This document shows positions 1 through 10,080 of a DNA stretch of 64,000 nt, one piece after another. The position numbers and the translations under genes are program-made. The stretch spans positions 62,001-126,000 of the forward strand of contig BBZO01000003.1 of the NCBI GenBank assembly GCA_001304875.1. Reading direction: 5' to 3'. The notes under the pieces were generated by a model. That model was not told where the DNA came from, searched no databases, and saw nothing but the letters and a program-made list of their open reading frames with translations. Source of the stretch: Clostridia bacterium UC5.1-2E3 (GTDB taxonomy: Bacteria; Bacillota; Clostridia; Lachnospirales; Lachnospiraceae). How positions within the stretch are numbered: the stretch's first letter is position 1; every line of letters begins with the position of its first letter.

Positions 1-201
1 TTCGGCTACAACGAGGACGAGATCGTTTCCTCCGATATCATCGGCATCACCTACGGTTCCCTGTTCGATGCAACCCAGACCATGGTATCCAAGATCGGCG
101 ACGACTTATACCAGGTTCAGGTGGTTTCCTGGTACGACAACGAGAACTCCTACACCAGCCAGATGGTAAGAACAATCAAATACTTCGCAGAGTTAGCATA
201 A
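1..201 (+). CDS. gap: Glyceraldehyde-3-phosphate dehydrogenase, C-terminal part
   Basis: The frame is open from the first base to a TAA at 199-201, giving the last 66 residues of a type I GAPDH. The [10 protein letters not shown] segment near the end is characteristic of the catalytic-domain C-terminus. The enzyme makes 1,3-bisphosphoglycerate from glyceraldehyde-3-phosphate and NAD in glycolysis. The 5' part lies outside the window. It is followed by pgk, tpiA and gpmI on the same strand, the usual order of a clostridial triose-phosphate operon. Confidence 0.93.
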   Translation, partial: FGYNEDEIVSSDIIGITYGSLFDATQTMVSKIGDDLYQVQVVSWYDNENSYTSQMVRTIKYFAELA

Positions 202-218
202 TTGATACGATCCAGCCA

Positions 219-245
219 GGGGTCCGGTCATAAGGACCGGGCCCC
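219..245 (+). terminator. GC-rich hairpin between gap and pgk
   Basis: GGGG-T-CCGGTC (219-229) pairs with GACCGG-G-CCCC (235-245) around the loop ATAAG, with one T-G wobble. It is followed by TGCTTTTG, a weak T run. It could be a partial terminator or an RNA-processing/stability element that sets gap mRNA above the downstream genes. The structure is visible; the role is inferred. Confidence 0.55.
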
Positions 246-279
246 TGCTTTTGTGAAGAAAAAGAAAGGAATAGTTAGA

Positions 280-1503
280 ATGCTTAACAAAAAGACAGTT
301 GACGATTTAAAGGATTTAAAGGGAAAAAGAGTCCTGGTGCGCTGTGATTTCAACGTGCCGTTAAAGGAGGGCGCGATCACGGACGACACCCGCATCACCG
401 CAGCGCTTCCCACCATTCAGAAGCTCATCGGCGAGGGCGCAAAGGTGATTCTCTGCTCCCACCTGGGAAAAGTAAAGAACGGCCCCAACGAGGGCGAGTC
501 CCTGGCTCCCGTGGCGGAGAGACTTTCCGAGAAGCTTGGAAAACCGGTCGTTTTCGTATCCGATTACAACGTGACCGGCGAGGCCGCCACCAGTGCGGTT
601 GCAGCCATGCAGGAGGGCGATGTGGTTCTCTTACAGAACACCCGCTTCCGCGGCAGTGAGGAGACCAAGAACGGCGAGCAGTTCAGCAAAGAGCTGGCAG
701 ACCTGGCAGACGACTATGTGTGCGACGCCTTCGGTTCCTCCCACAGGGCCCACGCATCCGTTGAGGGCGTGACGAAATTTATCTCCGCAAAGGGCGGCTC
801 CAATGCAGTCGGCTACCTGATGCAGAAGGAGATCGACTTCCTCGGCAACGCCGTGGAGAACCCGGTGAGACCTTTCGTTGCCATCTTGGGCGGCGCGAAG
901 GTGGCCGACAAGTTAAACGTAATCTCCAACCTTCTGGAGAAGTGCGATACGCTGATCATCGGCGGCGGCATGGCCTTCACCTTCTTAAAGGCACAGGGCA
1001 TGGGCGTGGGCAATTCCCTGGTGGACGACACGAAGCTGGACTACTGCAGAGAGATGATCGAGAAGGCGGAGAAGCTGGGCAAAAAGCTCCTTCTCCCGGT
1101 GGATGCGGCTGTCGCATCCGCATTCCCGAACCCCATCGACGGACCGGTGGATGTGACCGTGGTTCCGGCTTCTGAGATTCCGGACGACAAGATGGGCCTG
1201 GATATCGGACCGGAGACGGCGAAGCTGTTTGCGGATGCTGCGAAGAGCGCTAAGACCGTGGTATGGAACGGGCCCATGGGCGTGTTCGAGAACCCGACGC
1301 TGGCGGCGGGAACCATCGCGGTGGCCAGGGCTCTGGCGGAGACCGAGGCGACCACCATCATCGGCGGCGGCGATTCTGCGGCGGCTGTCAACCAGCTGGG
1401 CTTTGCCGACAAGATGAGCCACATTTCCACGGGCGGCGGCGCGTCCTTAGAGTTCCTCGAGGGCAAGGCGCTTCCGGGCGTTATGGCGGCTGACGATAAA
1501 TAA
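280..1503 (+). CDS. pgk: Phosphoglycerate kinase
   Basis: Intact 407-residue enzyme that transfers phosphate from 1,3-bisphosphoglycerate to ADP in glycolysis. Visible family motifs are RCDFNVPL near residue 20, GGAKVADK in the hinge region, and the nucleotide-binding GGGDSAAAV and [13 protein letters not shown] near the C-terminus. Length matches the family (about 395-410). The ATG at 280 is chosen because it sits after AAAGGAATAG and starts [10 protein letters not shown]; upstream in-frame codons would only translate the hairpin. It belongs to the gap-pgk-tpiA-gpmI operon. Confidence 0.97.
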   Translation: MLNKKTVDDLKDLKGKRVLVRCDFNVPLKEGAITDDTRITAALPTIQKLIGEGAKVILCSHLGKVKNGPNEGESLAPVAERLSEKLGKPVVFVSDYNVTGEAATSAVAAMQEGDVVLLQNTRFRGSEETKNGEQFSKELADLADDYVCDAFGSSHRAHASVEGVTKFISAKGGSNAVGYLMQKEIDFLGNAVENPVRPFVAILGGAKVADKLNVISNLLEKCDTLIIGGGMAFTFLKAQGMGVGNSLVDDTKLDYCREMIEKAEKLGKKLLLPVDAAVASAFPNPIDGPVDVTVVPASEIPDDKMGLDIGPETAKLFADAAKSAKTVVWNGPMGVFENPTLAAGTIAVARALAETEATTIIGGGDSAAAVNQLGFADKMSHISTGGGASLEFLEGKALPGVMAADDK

Positions 1504-1543
1504 GACGCCGGATTTCTGGCGGAAAGGGAAAGGATTGAGATTT

Positions 1544-2292
1544 ATGGGAAGAAAGAAAATAATTGCGGGCAACTGGAAGATGAACATGACTCCCTCCGAG
1601 GCGGTGGCGTTAGTCGAGACTTTAAAGCCGCTGGTGAAGAATGACGAGGTGGACGTGGTGTTCTGCGTTCCGGCCATCGATATCATTCCGGCCATGGAGG
1701 CGGCGAAGGGAACCAACATTTCCATCGGCGCGGAGAACATGTACTTTGAGGAGAAGGGCGCCTTCACCGGCGAGATCTCTCCCGCCATGCTGGTTGACGC
1801 AGGGGTTAAGTACGTCATCATCGGACATTCCGAGAGACGTGAGTATTTGCCGAGACCGACGAGACCGTGAACAAGAAGGTGTTAAAGGCCTTCGAGCACG
1901 GCCTCACTCCCATCATCTGCTGCGGCGAGACCCTGACACAGAGAGAGCAGGGCATCACCATCGACTGGATCCGCCAGCAGATCAAGATCGCGTTCTTAAA
2001 CGTGACCGCTGACCAGGCCAAGACCGCAGTGATCGCCTACGAGCCCATCTGGGCCATCGGCACCGGCAAGGTGGCTACTACTGAGCAGGCCGAGGAGGTG
2101 TGCGCCGCCATCCGCGCGTGCATCGGCGAGATCTACGACGAGGCCACCGCAGAGGCGATCCGCATCCAGTACGGCGGTTCCGTGTCCGCGTCCAGCGCGC
2201 CGGAGCTGTTCGCACAGCCGGACATCGACGGAGGTCTTGTGGGAGGCGCTTCCTTAAAGCCCGATTTCGGCCAGATTGTAAACTACAAGTAA
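1544..2292 (+). CDS. tpiA: Triose-phosphate isomerase (frameshifted in this sequence)
   Basis: Interconverts dihydroxyacetone phosphate and glyceraldehyde-3-phosphate. It starts with the substrate-binding Lys motif GNWKMN, carries the catalytic His in [10 protein letters not shown], the catalytic Glu in [11 protein letters not shown] and the phosphate-binding GGSVS. The frame breaks near 1849, where TATTTGCCGAG should read TATTTCGCCGAG. Restoring one C gives an uninterrupted 249-residue protein of normal length. As an essential glycolytic gene in its operon it is almost certainly functional, and the break is treated as a sequence error. Confidence 0.95.
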
Positions 2293-2309
2293 GTATCGGA
2301 GATTAATTT

Positions 2310-3847
2310 ATGAAAAAGAAACCGACAGTATTGATGATCCTTGACGCTACGGCCTCAATGAGAACTGCGACCACAACGCGGTGTGCGAGGGAAAGACCCC
2401 CGTCATGGATCAGCTCATGAGCCAGTGCCCCTTCGTTAAGGGAAATGCCAGCGGTATGGCCGTGGGGCTTCCCGAGGGGCAGATGGGAAATTCCGAGGTG
2501 GGACACTTAAACATGGGCGCCGGCCGGATCGTTTACCAGGAGCTCACAAGAATCACCAAGTCCATTGCGGACGGCGATTTCTTCCAGGTTCCTGCGTTCC
2601 TTGAGGCCGTGGAGAACTGCAAGAAATACGACTCTGCGCTGCATTTATACGGGCTGGTTTCCGACGGCGGCGTGCACAGTCACAACACCCATATCTATGG
2701 CTTTTAGAGCTGGCGAAGCGGCAGGGGCTTGAGAAGGTCTATGTGCACTGCTTCTTAGACGGCCGCGACACGCCTCCGGCCTCCGGCAAGGACTTTGTGG
2801 CCGGGCTGGAACAGAAGATGGCTGAGATCGGCGTGGGCAAGGTGGCTTCCGTCATGGGCCGCTACTACGTGATGGACCGCGACAAGCGCTGGGACCGCGT
2901 GGAGCTGGCTTACCGGACGCTCACCGAGGCATCCGGAGCAACGGCGGACTCCGCCACCGGCGGCATCCAGGCGTCCTACGATGCGGATAAGACCGACGAG
3001 TTTGTGGTTCCGTTCTCCGTCATGGAAAACGGAAAGCCTGTGGCGGTGATCAAAGAGCACGATTCCGTGATCTTCTTCAATTTCCGTCCGGACCGCGCCA
3101 GAGAGATCACCAGAGCGTTCTGCGACGACGCCTTCGACGGATTTAAGAGGGAGAAGCGCATGGAGCTGGTTTACGTGTGCTTCACCAATTATGATGAGAC
3201 CATCGGGAACAAGCTGGTGGCCTTCCACAAGCAGACCATCACCAACACCTTCGGCGAGTTCCTGGCGGCTCACGGTATGACCCAGGCCAGAATCGCCGAG
3301 ACCGAGAAGTACGCGCATGTGACATTCTTCTTCAACGGCGGCGTGGAGGAGCCCAACGAGGGGGAGGACCGCATCCTGGTTCCGTCCCCGAAGGTGGCCA
3401 CCTACGACCTGCAGCCGGAGATGAGCGCGCCTGCCGTCTGCGATAAGCTGGTGGAGGCGATCACATCCGGGAAGTACGATGTCATCATCATTAACTTTGC
3501 AAACCCCGACATGGTGGACACACCGGCGTGGAGCCGGCTGCCATCAAGGCCATCGAGACCGTGGACGCTGCGTGGGCAGGGCCGTGGACGCGGTGAAGGA
3601 GATGGACGGCGTCCTGTTCATCTGCGCCGACCATGGAAATGCCGAGCAGCTGGTGGACTACGCCACCGGCGAGCCGTTCACCGCTCACACCACCAACCCG
3701 GTTCCGTTCATTCTCGTGAATGCGGATCCGTCCTATAAGCTCCGCGAGGGCGGCTGCCTGGCGGACATCGCTCCGACGCTCATTGAACTCATGGGCATGG
3801 AGCAGCCGGCGGAAATGACGGGAAAATCCCTGCTGGTCCGCGGGTAA
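2310..3847 (+). CDS. gpmI: 2,3-bisphosphoglycerate-independent phosphoglycerate mutase (multiply frameshifted)
   Basis: Converts 3- to 2-phosphoglycerate using a phosphoserine intermediate and Mn ions. The catalytic Ser region [12 protein letters not shown] lies near residue 60, [11 protein letters not shown] in the middle and the metal-binding DHGNAE near the C-terminus. The frame is broken four times (near 2345, 2703, 3515 and 3568), each repaired by one G or C in a short run (for example GACGCTAC to GACGGCTAC and ATGGTGGACAC to ATGGTGGGACAC). Repaired length is 513 residues, normal for the family. The start follows CGGAGATTAATTT, 18 bases after tpiA. A strong terminator follows. Confidence 0.94.
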
Positions 3848-3883
3848 AGCATGCGCGCCGGCGCAAAATATGTTTGAAAACCT

Positions 3884-3915
3884 GGCTGTCAGACGGTTGT
3901 CTGGCAGCCATTTTT
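3884..3915 (+). terminator. Terminator of the glycolytic operon
   Basis: Eleven-base-pair hairpin GGCTGTCAGAC / GTCTGGCAGCC with loop GGTT and one T-G pair, followed by ATTTTTATG. It lies 37 bases after the gpmI stop. Confidence 0.9.
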
Positions 3916-3972
3916 ATGGGCATCATTTCTTTAGGCATCTTTATACAGTCTTAATGCAGAGCGGGATATATT

Positions 3973-4003
3973 TTTACATTCTTTAATTGACCTTCATTAT
4001 AAT
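3973..4003 (+). promoter_or_regulatory. Candidate promoter for ktrB
   Basis: A perfect TATAAT at 3998-4003 is preceded by TTTACAT (3973-3979), giving a -35-like element at about 18-19 bases. It lies 38 bases upstream of the ktrB ATG, in an AT-rich stretch between the operon terminator and the next gene. Confidence 0.5.
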
Positions 4004-4041
4004 GGTAGAGATATAAATGAGGAATAAAGGAGCGGGAGCGT

Positions 4042-5382
4042 ATGACGGAATTTTTGCGGGAGCAGAGCGGGAAGCTGACCTCGTTTCAGATCATTATACT
4101 GGGCTTTGCGGGGGTGATTCTGGCAGGGGCGCTTCTTCTGATGCTGCCCGTCTCGTCGGCGGCGGGGCAGGCGACGCCCTTTATGGAGGCGCTTTTTACC
4201 TCCACCTCCGCGGTCTGCGTGACGGGGCTGGTGGTTCACGACACCGCCACCTACTGGTCGGGCTTCGGGCAGCTGGTCCTCCTGCTGCTGATACAGATCG
4301 GGGGCATGGGAGTCATCACGGTGGCCGTGTCGTTTGTGATGCTGTCGGGGAGAAAAATCACGTTGATGCAGAGGAGCACCATGCAGGAGGCGATCTCGGC
4401 CCCTAAAATGGGAGGGATCGTCCGCCTGACCGGCTTTATCGTGAAGACGACGCTGGTCATCGAGCTGCTGGGGGCCGCGGCCATGGCCCCGGTGTTCTGC
4501 CGGGATTTTGGATTGCTTCCGGGCATGAAAATGGCCCTGTTTCACTCGATTTCCTCGTTCTGCAACGCGGGCTTCGACCTGATGGGCGTCGTGGAGCCTT
4601 ACTCCTCCCTGACTGCCTATGCCGGGAACTGGGTGATCAACCTGTCTGTCATGCTGCTGATTGTCACCGGCGGCATCGGGTTTCTCACCTGGGATGATAT
4701 CCGGACCAACGGGATTCATCTGAGAAGCTACCGGCTCCAGAGCAAGGTCATTCTGGCGGTCACAGCAGCACTCATCGCGGGGCCGGCCCTGTTTTTCTAC
4801 CTGTATGAGTTCGGCGGGCGCGATGGAGCGGAGCGGATTCTCTGTTCCCTGTTCGCGGCGGTGACGCCCCGGACGGCCGGATACAATACGGTGCCTCTGT
4901 CGGAGCTTGACGGCCCCGGCCAGGCGCTGACCATCACGCTGATGCTGATTGGCGGCGCGCCGGGCTCCACGGCGGGCGGGATGAAGGTGACCACCGTGGC
5001 CGTGATGTTCACCACGGCGTTGGCCGTGTTCCGGCGGCAGGAGAGCGCCAGGCTGTTCGGGCGCAGCGTGGCCGCGGACAGCGCGAAGCACGCGTCGGCC
5101 ATTTTTCTCATGTATGTGACGCTGTTCCTCGGGGGAGCCTTCGTCATCAGCGTGGCGGAGGGGCTTCCCATGGGAATCTGCCTGTTTGAGACGGCGTCGG
5201 CCATCGGCACGGTGGGGCTCTCCCTGGGGGCGACGCCGGAGCTGGGAAATGTTTCCCGCTGTGTGCTGGTCGGCCTCATGTTTTTCGGCCGCGTAGGCGG
5301 GCTGACGCTGATTTTTGCCGCCATGTCGGGGACCAGGCGGACGGTGGCGAAGCTGCCCACGGAAAAGATTATGGTGGGATAA
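4042..5382 (+). CDS. ktrB: TrkH/KtrB-family potassium uptake channel subunit
   Basis: Intact 446-residue membrane protein. The four P-loop-like filter segments of the TrkH/KtrB superfamily are visible: STSAVCVTGLVV near residue 55, SFCNAGFDLMG near 175, VTPRTAGYNTVP near 275 and SAIGTVGLSLG near 390. It forms the ion path and needs a cytoplasmic RCK partner, encoded immediately downstream. The ATG at 4042 follows AAAGGAGCGGGAGCGT. The length fits KtrB better than proteobacterial TrkH (about 480). Confidence 0.9.
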   Translation: MTEFLREQSGKLTSFQIIILGFAGVILAGALLLMLPVSSAAGQATPFMEALFTSTSAVCVTGLVVHDTATYWSGFGQLVLLLLIQIGGMGVITVAVSFVMLSGRKITLMQRSTMQEAISAPKMGGIVRLTGFIVKTTLVIELLGAAAMAPVFCRDFGLLPGMKMALFHSISSFCNAGFDLMGVVEPYSSLTAYAGNWVINLSVMLLIVTGGIGFLTWDDIRTNGIHLRSYRLQSKVILAVTAALIAGPALFFYLYEFGGRDGAERILCSLFAAVTPRTAGYNTVPLSELDGPGQALTITLMLIGGAPGSTAGGMKVTTVAVMFTTALAVFRRQESARLFGRSVAADSAKHASAIFLMYVTLFLGGAFVISVAEGLPMGICLFETASAIGTVGLSLGATPELGNVSRCVLVGLMFFGRVGGLTLIFAAMSGTRRTVAKLPTEKIMVG

Positions 5383-5403
5383 TAATAAAAAGGAGAGAGA
5401 AGA

Positions 5404-6050
5404 ATGAAATCCGTACTTTTGATAGGACTGGGGAGATTTGGAAAGCACATTGCCATGGAGCTCAAGGCGTTGAATCACCAGGTGATGGCCGTGGACACGC
5501 GGGAGGAGCGGGTGGAGGAGGTTCTTCCCTACGTCACCAGCGCCAGATTGGAGACAGCACCAACGAGGAGTTTCTGTCCTCCCTGGGGGTGAGAAATTTC
5601 GACGTCTGCATTGTGGCGATCGGAAATGATTTTCAAAGCTCCTTAGAGACCACCTCCCTCTTAAAGGAGCTGGGCGCGAGAATGGTGGTCTCCCGCGCGG
5701 CCCGCGACGTGCAGGCTAAATTCCTTTTGAGAAACGGCGCCGACGAGGTGGTGTACCCGGAACGCCAGCTGGCCAGATGGGTGGCCATCCGCTGCAGCTC
5801 CGACCATATCATGGATTACATCGAGCTGGATGGAGATTACGCGATTTTTGAGGTGGCCGTGCCCGCGGAGTGGGTGGGAAAGACCATCCGGCAGGCGGAT
5901 ATCAGAAAGCGCCACGGCATCAATGTGATGGCGGTACGGAGAGACGGCCAGATGGACATGTCGGTGGACCCGGACGCCGCGCTTGCGGCGGACGAGACGC
6001 TTCTGGTTCTGGGAAAATACAAAAGCCTGCAGAAATGTTTTCATATATAG
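5404..6050 (+). CDS. ktrA: KtrA/TrkA-type RCK regulatory subunit (frameshifted)
   Basis: Cytoplasmic nucleotide-binding gating subunit for the upstream channel. The Rossmann motif GLGRFGKH begins at residue 8, followed by an acidic residue in VDTREERVEEV, and an RCK_C domain occupies the last third. The frame breaks near 5545, where AGCGCCAGATTGG should read AGCGCCCAGATTGG (SAQIGDSTNEEF). One restored C gives about 215 residues, a standard KtrA length. The start follows AAAAGGAGAGAAGA, 21 bases after ktrB, so both are in one operon. Confidence 0.9.
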
Positions 6051-6095
6051 CAAACAATGCTATACTTGAGATAATTTTGGAAGGGAGGCGGCCGG

Positions 6096-7659
6096 ATGGA
6101 CGACGGTGAGAAGAGGAAGGCAGAGTGCAGGGAGGGCTGGCGGCCTTCACCTGCTGACCTGGGCAGGAGTCTTTTTATTCTGGCGGCGGCCACCGGCAGC
6201 GGGTTTCTCTTTGAGCGGATGGGCCTCTCGGACGCCAATATTATTATGGTCTATATCCTGGGCGTCCTGGTGATCGCCGCGCTCACGGCCAGCCACGTGT
6301 GCAGCTTTACAGCCTCGCTGATCAGCGTGCTGGCCTTCAATTTCCTTTTCACGGAGCCGAGATTCACACTTCACGCCTACGACAGGGATTACCCGGTGAC
6401 GCTCATCATCATGTTTGTGTCCTCGCTTCTTATGGGCACGCTGGCGGCGCGCCTCAACAGCCATGCGAAGCAGTCGGCGCAGTCGGCGTTTCGCATGCAG
6501 GTGCTGCTGGAGACGAACCAGCTTCTGCAGAAGGCGGACAGTGACGAGAGGATCCTGCGGGACTCGGCGGGGCAGCTGATTAAGCTTCTGGGAAGGCCGG
6601 TGATTGTCTATCCGGCGTGCCAGGGAGTGCTGGGGGATCCCAAGCTCTACGAGAGGCCGGGGGATTCCGGCGGAGCGGGGCAGCTGCTGGCGGAAGGAGA
6701 GCGGGCGGCCGCCGGTGGGTGTTTGAGAACAACCGCCGTGCCGGCGCGTCGTCGGAGACATTCTCTGATGCCCGCTGTCTGTATCTGGCCATACAGATGG
6801 AGGGAAAGGTCTACGGGGTGGCCGGAATCGTTGTCGGAAGCAGGCCGCTGGATTCCTTTGAGAACAGTGTGGCGCTCTCGATTCTGGGGGAGTGCGCCCT
6901 GGCCCTGGAGAACCGAAAAAATGCCAGGGAGAAGGAGGAGGCCGCCGTGCTGGCGAAGAACGAGCAGCTGCGCGCGGATCTTCTGCGCTCCATCTCCCAC
7001 GATTTGCGGACGCCGCTGACCTCCATTTCGGGAAATGCCAGCAACCTGCTCTCCAACGGGGACGGTCTGGACGCGGAGACCAAGGCCCAGATTTACGGGG
7101 ATATCTATGAGGATTCCCTGTGGCTTATCAATCTGGTGGAGAACCTTCTGGCGGTCACGCGCATCGAGGAGGGGCGGATGAATATCCGCCTGTCGGCGGA
7201 GCTGATGGACGAGGTGATCACCGAGGCGCTGCGCCATGTGAACCGGCGGGGAGGCGGGCATGAGATCATCTATGACGGAAACGGGAGATGCTTCTGGCGA
7301 AGATCGACGCCCGGCTGATCGTCCAGGTGATCGTGAACATCGTGGACAACGCGGTAAAGTATACGCCGCCGGGGTCTCATATTCTAATTGAAGCCGGAAC
7401 ACGGGGGGATATGGTGGAGGTCCGGATCGCCGACGACGGACCAGGAATACCGGATGAGATAAAGCCGCGAGTGTTTGATATGTTTTACAGCGGGGCCAAC
7501 ACGGTGGCGGACAGCCGCCGCAGCCTGGGGCTGGGGCTCTCGCTGTGCAGGTCCATCGTGAGCGCCCACGGCGGGGAGATCACGGTGGAGGACAATGTCC
7601 CGAGAGGGACAGTATTTACATTTACATTGCCATCCGGGGAGGTAGATATCCATGAATAA
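6096..7659 (+). CDS. KdpD-like sensor histidine kinase lacking the N-terminal KdpD/Usp part (frameshifted twice)
   Basis: Membrane sensor of about 521 residues after repair. Residues about 25-125 are a DUF4118-type hydrophobic block, as in the middle of KdpD. A GAF-like region follows, then HisKA with the H-box LRSISHDLRTPLT and an HATPase with NxxDNAVKYTP, DDGPGIP and GLGLSLCRS. The large N-terminal KdpD and universal-stress domains of E. coli KdpD are absent. Frames break near 6715 (a G or C missing in GCCGGTGGG) and near 7284 (G run GGGAG for GGGGAG). It sits between ktrA and a KdpE-like regulator, so it probably senses potassium or turgor to control the Ktr genes. Confidence 0.85.
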
Positions 7660-8353
7660 ATTGCAGATACTGGTGGTTGAGGACGATGCGCCGGTGCGCA
7701 ACCTCATAACAACGACGCTGAAGGTACACGATTACCGCCACATCACGGCGGCCAGCGGGGAGGCGGCCATTCGGGAGGCCTCCTCCCGCAATCCGGACGT
7801 GGTGCTCTTAGACCTGGGGCTGCCGGATATGGACGGCGTGGAGGTGATCCGGCGCATCCGCAGCTGGTCGAACATGCCCATTATTGTCATCAGCGCCAGG
7901 AGCGAGGATGTGGATAAGATCGAGGCGCTGGATGCCGGGGCCGACGATTACCTGACCAAGCCCTTCTCCGTGGAGGAGCTTCTCGCCAGGCTCCGGGTGA
8001 CCCAGAGACGGCTGGCGGCGGCCCAGAGCGAAGCGCTGTCGGCGGATTCGGTGTTCATAAACGGCAGGCTGAGAATCGATTTTGCGGCAGGCTGCGCGTA
8101 TATCGACGGCGGGGAGCTTCACCTGACGCCCATCGAGTACAAGCTTTTATGCCTGCTGGCGAAGAATGTGGGAAAGGTTCTGACCCACACCTTCATCACC
8201 CAGAAGATCTGGGGGAGCAGCTGGGACAACGATATCGCGTCCCTCAGAGTGTTCATGGCCACGCTCAGAAAGAAGCTGGAGGCCGCGCCGGATTCACCGC
8301 AGTATATCCAGACGCATATCGGGGTGGGGTACAGGATGCTGCGGGTGGAGTGA
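7652..8353 (+). CDS. KdpE-like OmpR-family response regulator
   Basis: Intact 233-residue DNA-binding response regulator. The receiver domain has the acidic pocket VVEDDAP, the phospho-acceptor Asp in VVLLDLGLPDMDG, and the Lys in YLTKPF. The C-terminal half is a winged helix ending HIGVGYRMLRVE. It overlaps the kinase gene by 8 bases, showing translational coupling. Its closest family is KdpE, but no kdpFABC genes are in the window; the neighbours are ktrBA. Confidence 0.9.
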   Translation: MNKLQILVVEDDAPVRNLITTTLKVHDYRHITAASGEAAIREASSRNPDVVLLDLGLPDMDGVEVIRRIRSWSNMPIIVISARSEDVDKIEALDAGADDYLTKPFSVEELLARLRVTQRRLAAAQSEALSADSVFINGRLRIDFAAGCAYIDGGELHLTPIEYKLLCLLAKNVGKVLTHTFITQKIWGSSWDNDIASLRVFMATLRKKLEAAPDSPQYIQTHIGVGYRMLRVE

Positions 8354-8357
8354 GGGG

Positions 8358-9067
8358 TCAGTCCTCATAGAGCTTCCCATAAATCTCCTCGCACAGCGCC
8401 TCCACATAGGCGGCATCCGGCAGATCCCGGCCTGTGATGAGGTAATCCTGGATTAAGTCAAATCTCCGAAGGCTTAACTCTTCCCCGGAAATCTCCGGCT
8501 CCGTCCGGAGAATTTCTTTATCCAGCCCTGCGCCGGTATAGGTATCGCAGAACCAGCCGATGATTTCCTGTGTGCGCTTCTGCTCCTCCTCGATGCCGGA
8601 GGACATCTCCTTTGCGCTTTTGAGGATTTGACGGCGATAATCAGAAATGCCGCGCCCATGACTGTCAGGACGCTCTGGGTGAGAATGCGCCCGGAGGCCG
8701 CCATGGGAAGGTGAACGATCCCGGTCCATAGAAGGACGGACACCAGGGCCAGCGCGCCTCCCACCAGATAGAAGGCGGAAGCCGAGGATTTCAGATCGTC
8801 GTATTTCTGCCTGCGGTTTACGTAGACGCCGGGGGAGGCAGCGCGCGCCTGTGCCTGCGCTTTGGCGGCGGCCTCCGCCAGTTCCTCCGGGGAGCGGTCT
8901 CCTAGGACGCTCACGGCGGCTTCTTTACGGCGCTCCTCCATTTCTTTTTCCATCTGGGCCTTCATGGCTTTCGCCTCCTCCTCGGAGGCAAGAAGAGGCC
9001 CGCCGCAGTCGCTGCAGACCGTTACCCCTTCCACAAACTCCATATCGCATCTGGGACAGTAAGGCAT
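8358..9067 (-). CDS. Zinc-ribbon membrane protein of unknown function (frameshifted)
   Basis: About 236 residues after repair. The N-terminus has a double CxxC zinc ribbon (YCPRCDME ... VCSDCGGP), then an Ala/Glu-rich segment (residues about 30-80), two hydrophobic segments (about residues 100-118 and 128-146) and a soluble C-terminal domain. The frame breaks near 8628 on an A run (GTCAAATCC should be GTCAAAATCC, giving AVKILKSAKEM). It converges with the KdpE-like gene, only 4 bases apart. The start ATG follows AAAGGAGATATTTGTC. No specific function is recognised. Confidence 0.75.
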
Positions 9068-9212
9068 GACAAATATCTCCTTTGCACGTAATTTCTGCCT
9101 CTATTATAAAGGAGAAACATTGTTTCGTCTACAAAGACTATTCCATTTGTGGGCAAAATAAGGTAGAATAGAAAGAACGTAAGGCGAATGGGCCTGAAAG
9201 GAGACCAAGACG

Positions 9213-10076
9213 ATGAGTATAGCGGTGGTTCTGGACAGCAACAGCGGAGTCACGAAGGAGGAGGCGAAGGAGCTGGGACTGTTTGTGCGTCCCATGCCGT
9301 TCATGGTGGACGGAAATGTCTACTATGAAGGAGTCGATTTAAGCCACGAGGAATTTTACAGGAAACAGGCGGCAGGTTCGGACATTTCCACCTCACAGCC
9401 CTCGCCGGAGGATGTGATGGGGACCTGGGACGAGCTTTTGAAGGAATATGACGAGCTGGTGTATATACCGATGTCCAGCAGTCTGAGCGGGTCCTGCCAG
9501 ACGGCCCTGATGCTGAGCGAGGAGTACGACGGGCGGGTGCAGGTGGTGGACAACCTGCGGATTTCCATTACCCAGCGGCAGGCGGGCCTTGACGCGCGGA
9601 TGCTGGCAGAGAAGGGCTGGTCCGCGAAGCAGATCAGGGAGAAGCTGGAGGAGACACGGTCGGATTCCATCATCTACGCCATGGTGGACACCTTGAAATA
9701 TCTCAAGAAGGGCGGTCGTATTACCCCGGCAGCCGCGGCGCTGGGGACGCTCTTAAAGATCAAGCCGGTGTTAGTCATCGACGGCGGAAAGCTGGATGCG
9801 TTTGCCAAGGCGCGCACCACGAAGCAGGCCAAGAGCCTGATGCTGACCGCGCTCTCACAGTTTATGGAGCATAAATTCGGCGATCCGAAGGGGGAGTGCT
9901 GCCATCTGATGATTGCACATTCTGACAGCCCGGAGGCGGCCGAAGGTTTTAAGCAGGAGATGGAGGAGTTTTTCCCCGGCGCCGATGTGTTTGTGGCGCC
10001 GCTGTCCTTAAGCATCGCCTGCCATATCGGGCCGGGCGTGCTGGCCGTGGCCTGCTCAAGGAAGATCGAGGCATAG
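9213..10076 (+). CDS. DegV family fatty-acid-binding protein
   Basis: Intact 287-residue DegV-fold protein. It has the N-terminal VVLDSNSGV nucleotide-like loop, the conserved SSSLSGSCQTA segment near residue 90 and a C-terminal HIGPGVLAVAC signature. Firmicute DegV/FakB proteins bind fatty acids for the FakA kinase; which lipid this one binds cannot be told. The start ATG follows AAAGGAGACCAAGACG. The next gene starts 4 bases downstream, suggesting co-transcription with the sensor kinase. Confidence 0.9.
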   Translation: MSIAVVLDSNSGVTKEEAKELGLFVRPMPFMVDGNVYYEGVDLSHEEFYRKQAAGSDISTSQPSPEDVMGTWDELLKEYDELVYIPMSSSLSGSCQTALMLSEEYDGRVQVVDNLRISITQRQAGLDARMLAEKGWSAKQIREKLEETRSDSIIYAMVDTLKYLKKGGRITPAAAALGTLLKIKPVLVIDGGKLDAFAKARTTKQAKSLMLTALSQFMEHKFGDPKGECCHLMIAHSDSPEAAEGFKQEMEEFFPGADVFVAPLSLSIACHIGPGVLAVACSRKIEA

Positions 10077-10080
10077 TCAG

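Noticed and set aside
3997-5478. A 493-codon minus-strand open frame opposite ktrB
   Set aside because: It lies antisense to a clear TrkH/KtrB gene; the composition is His/Arg/Gln-rich low complexity, as expected from the complement of a GC-rich hydrophobic gene.
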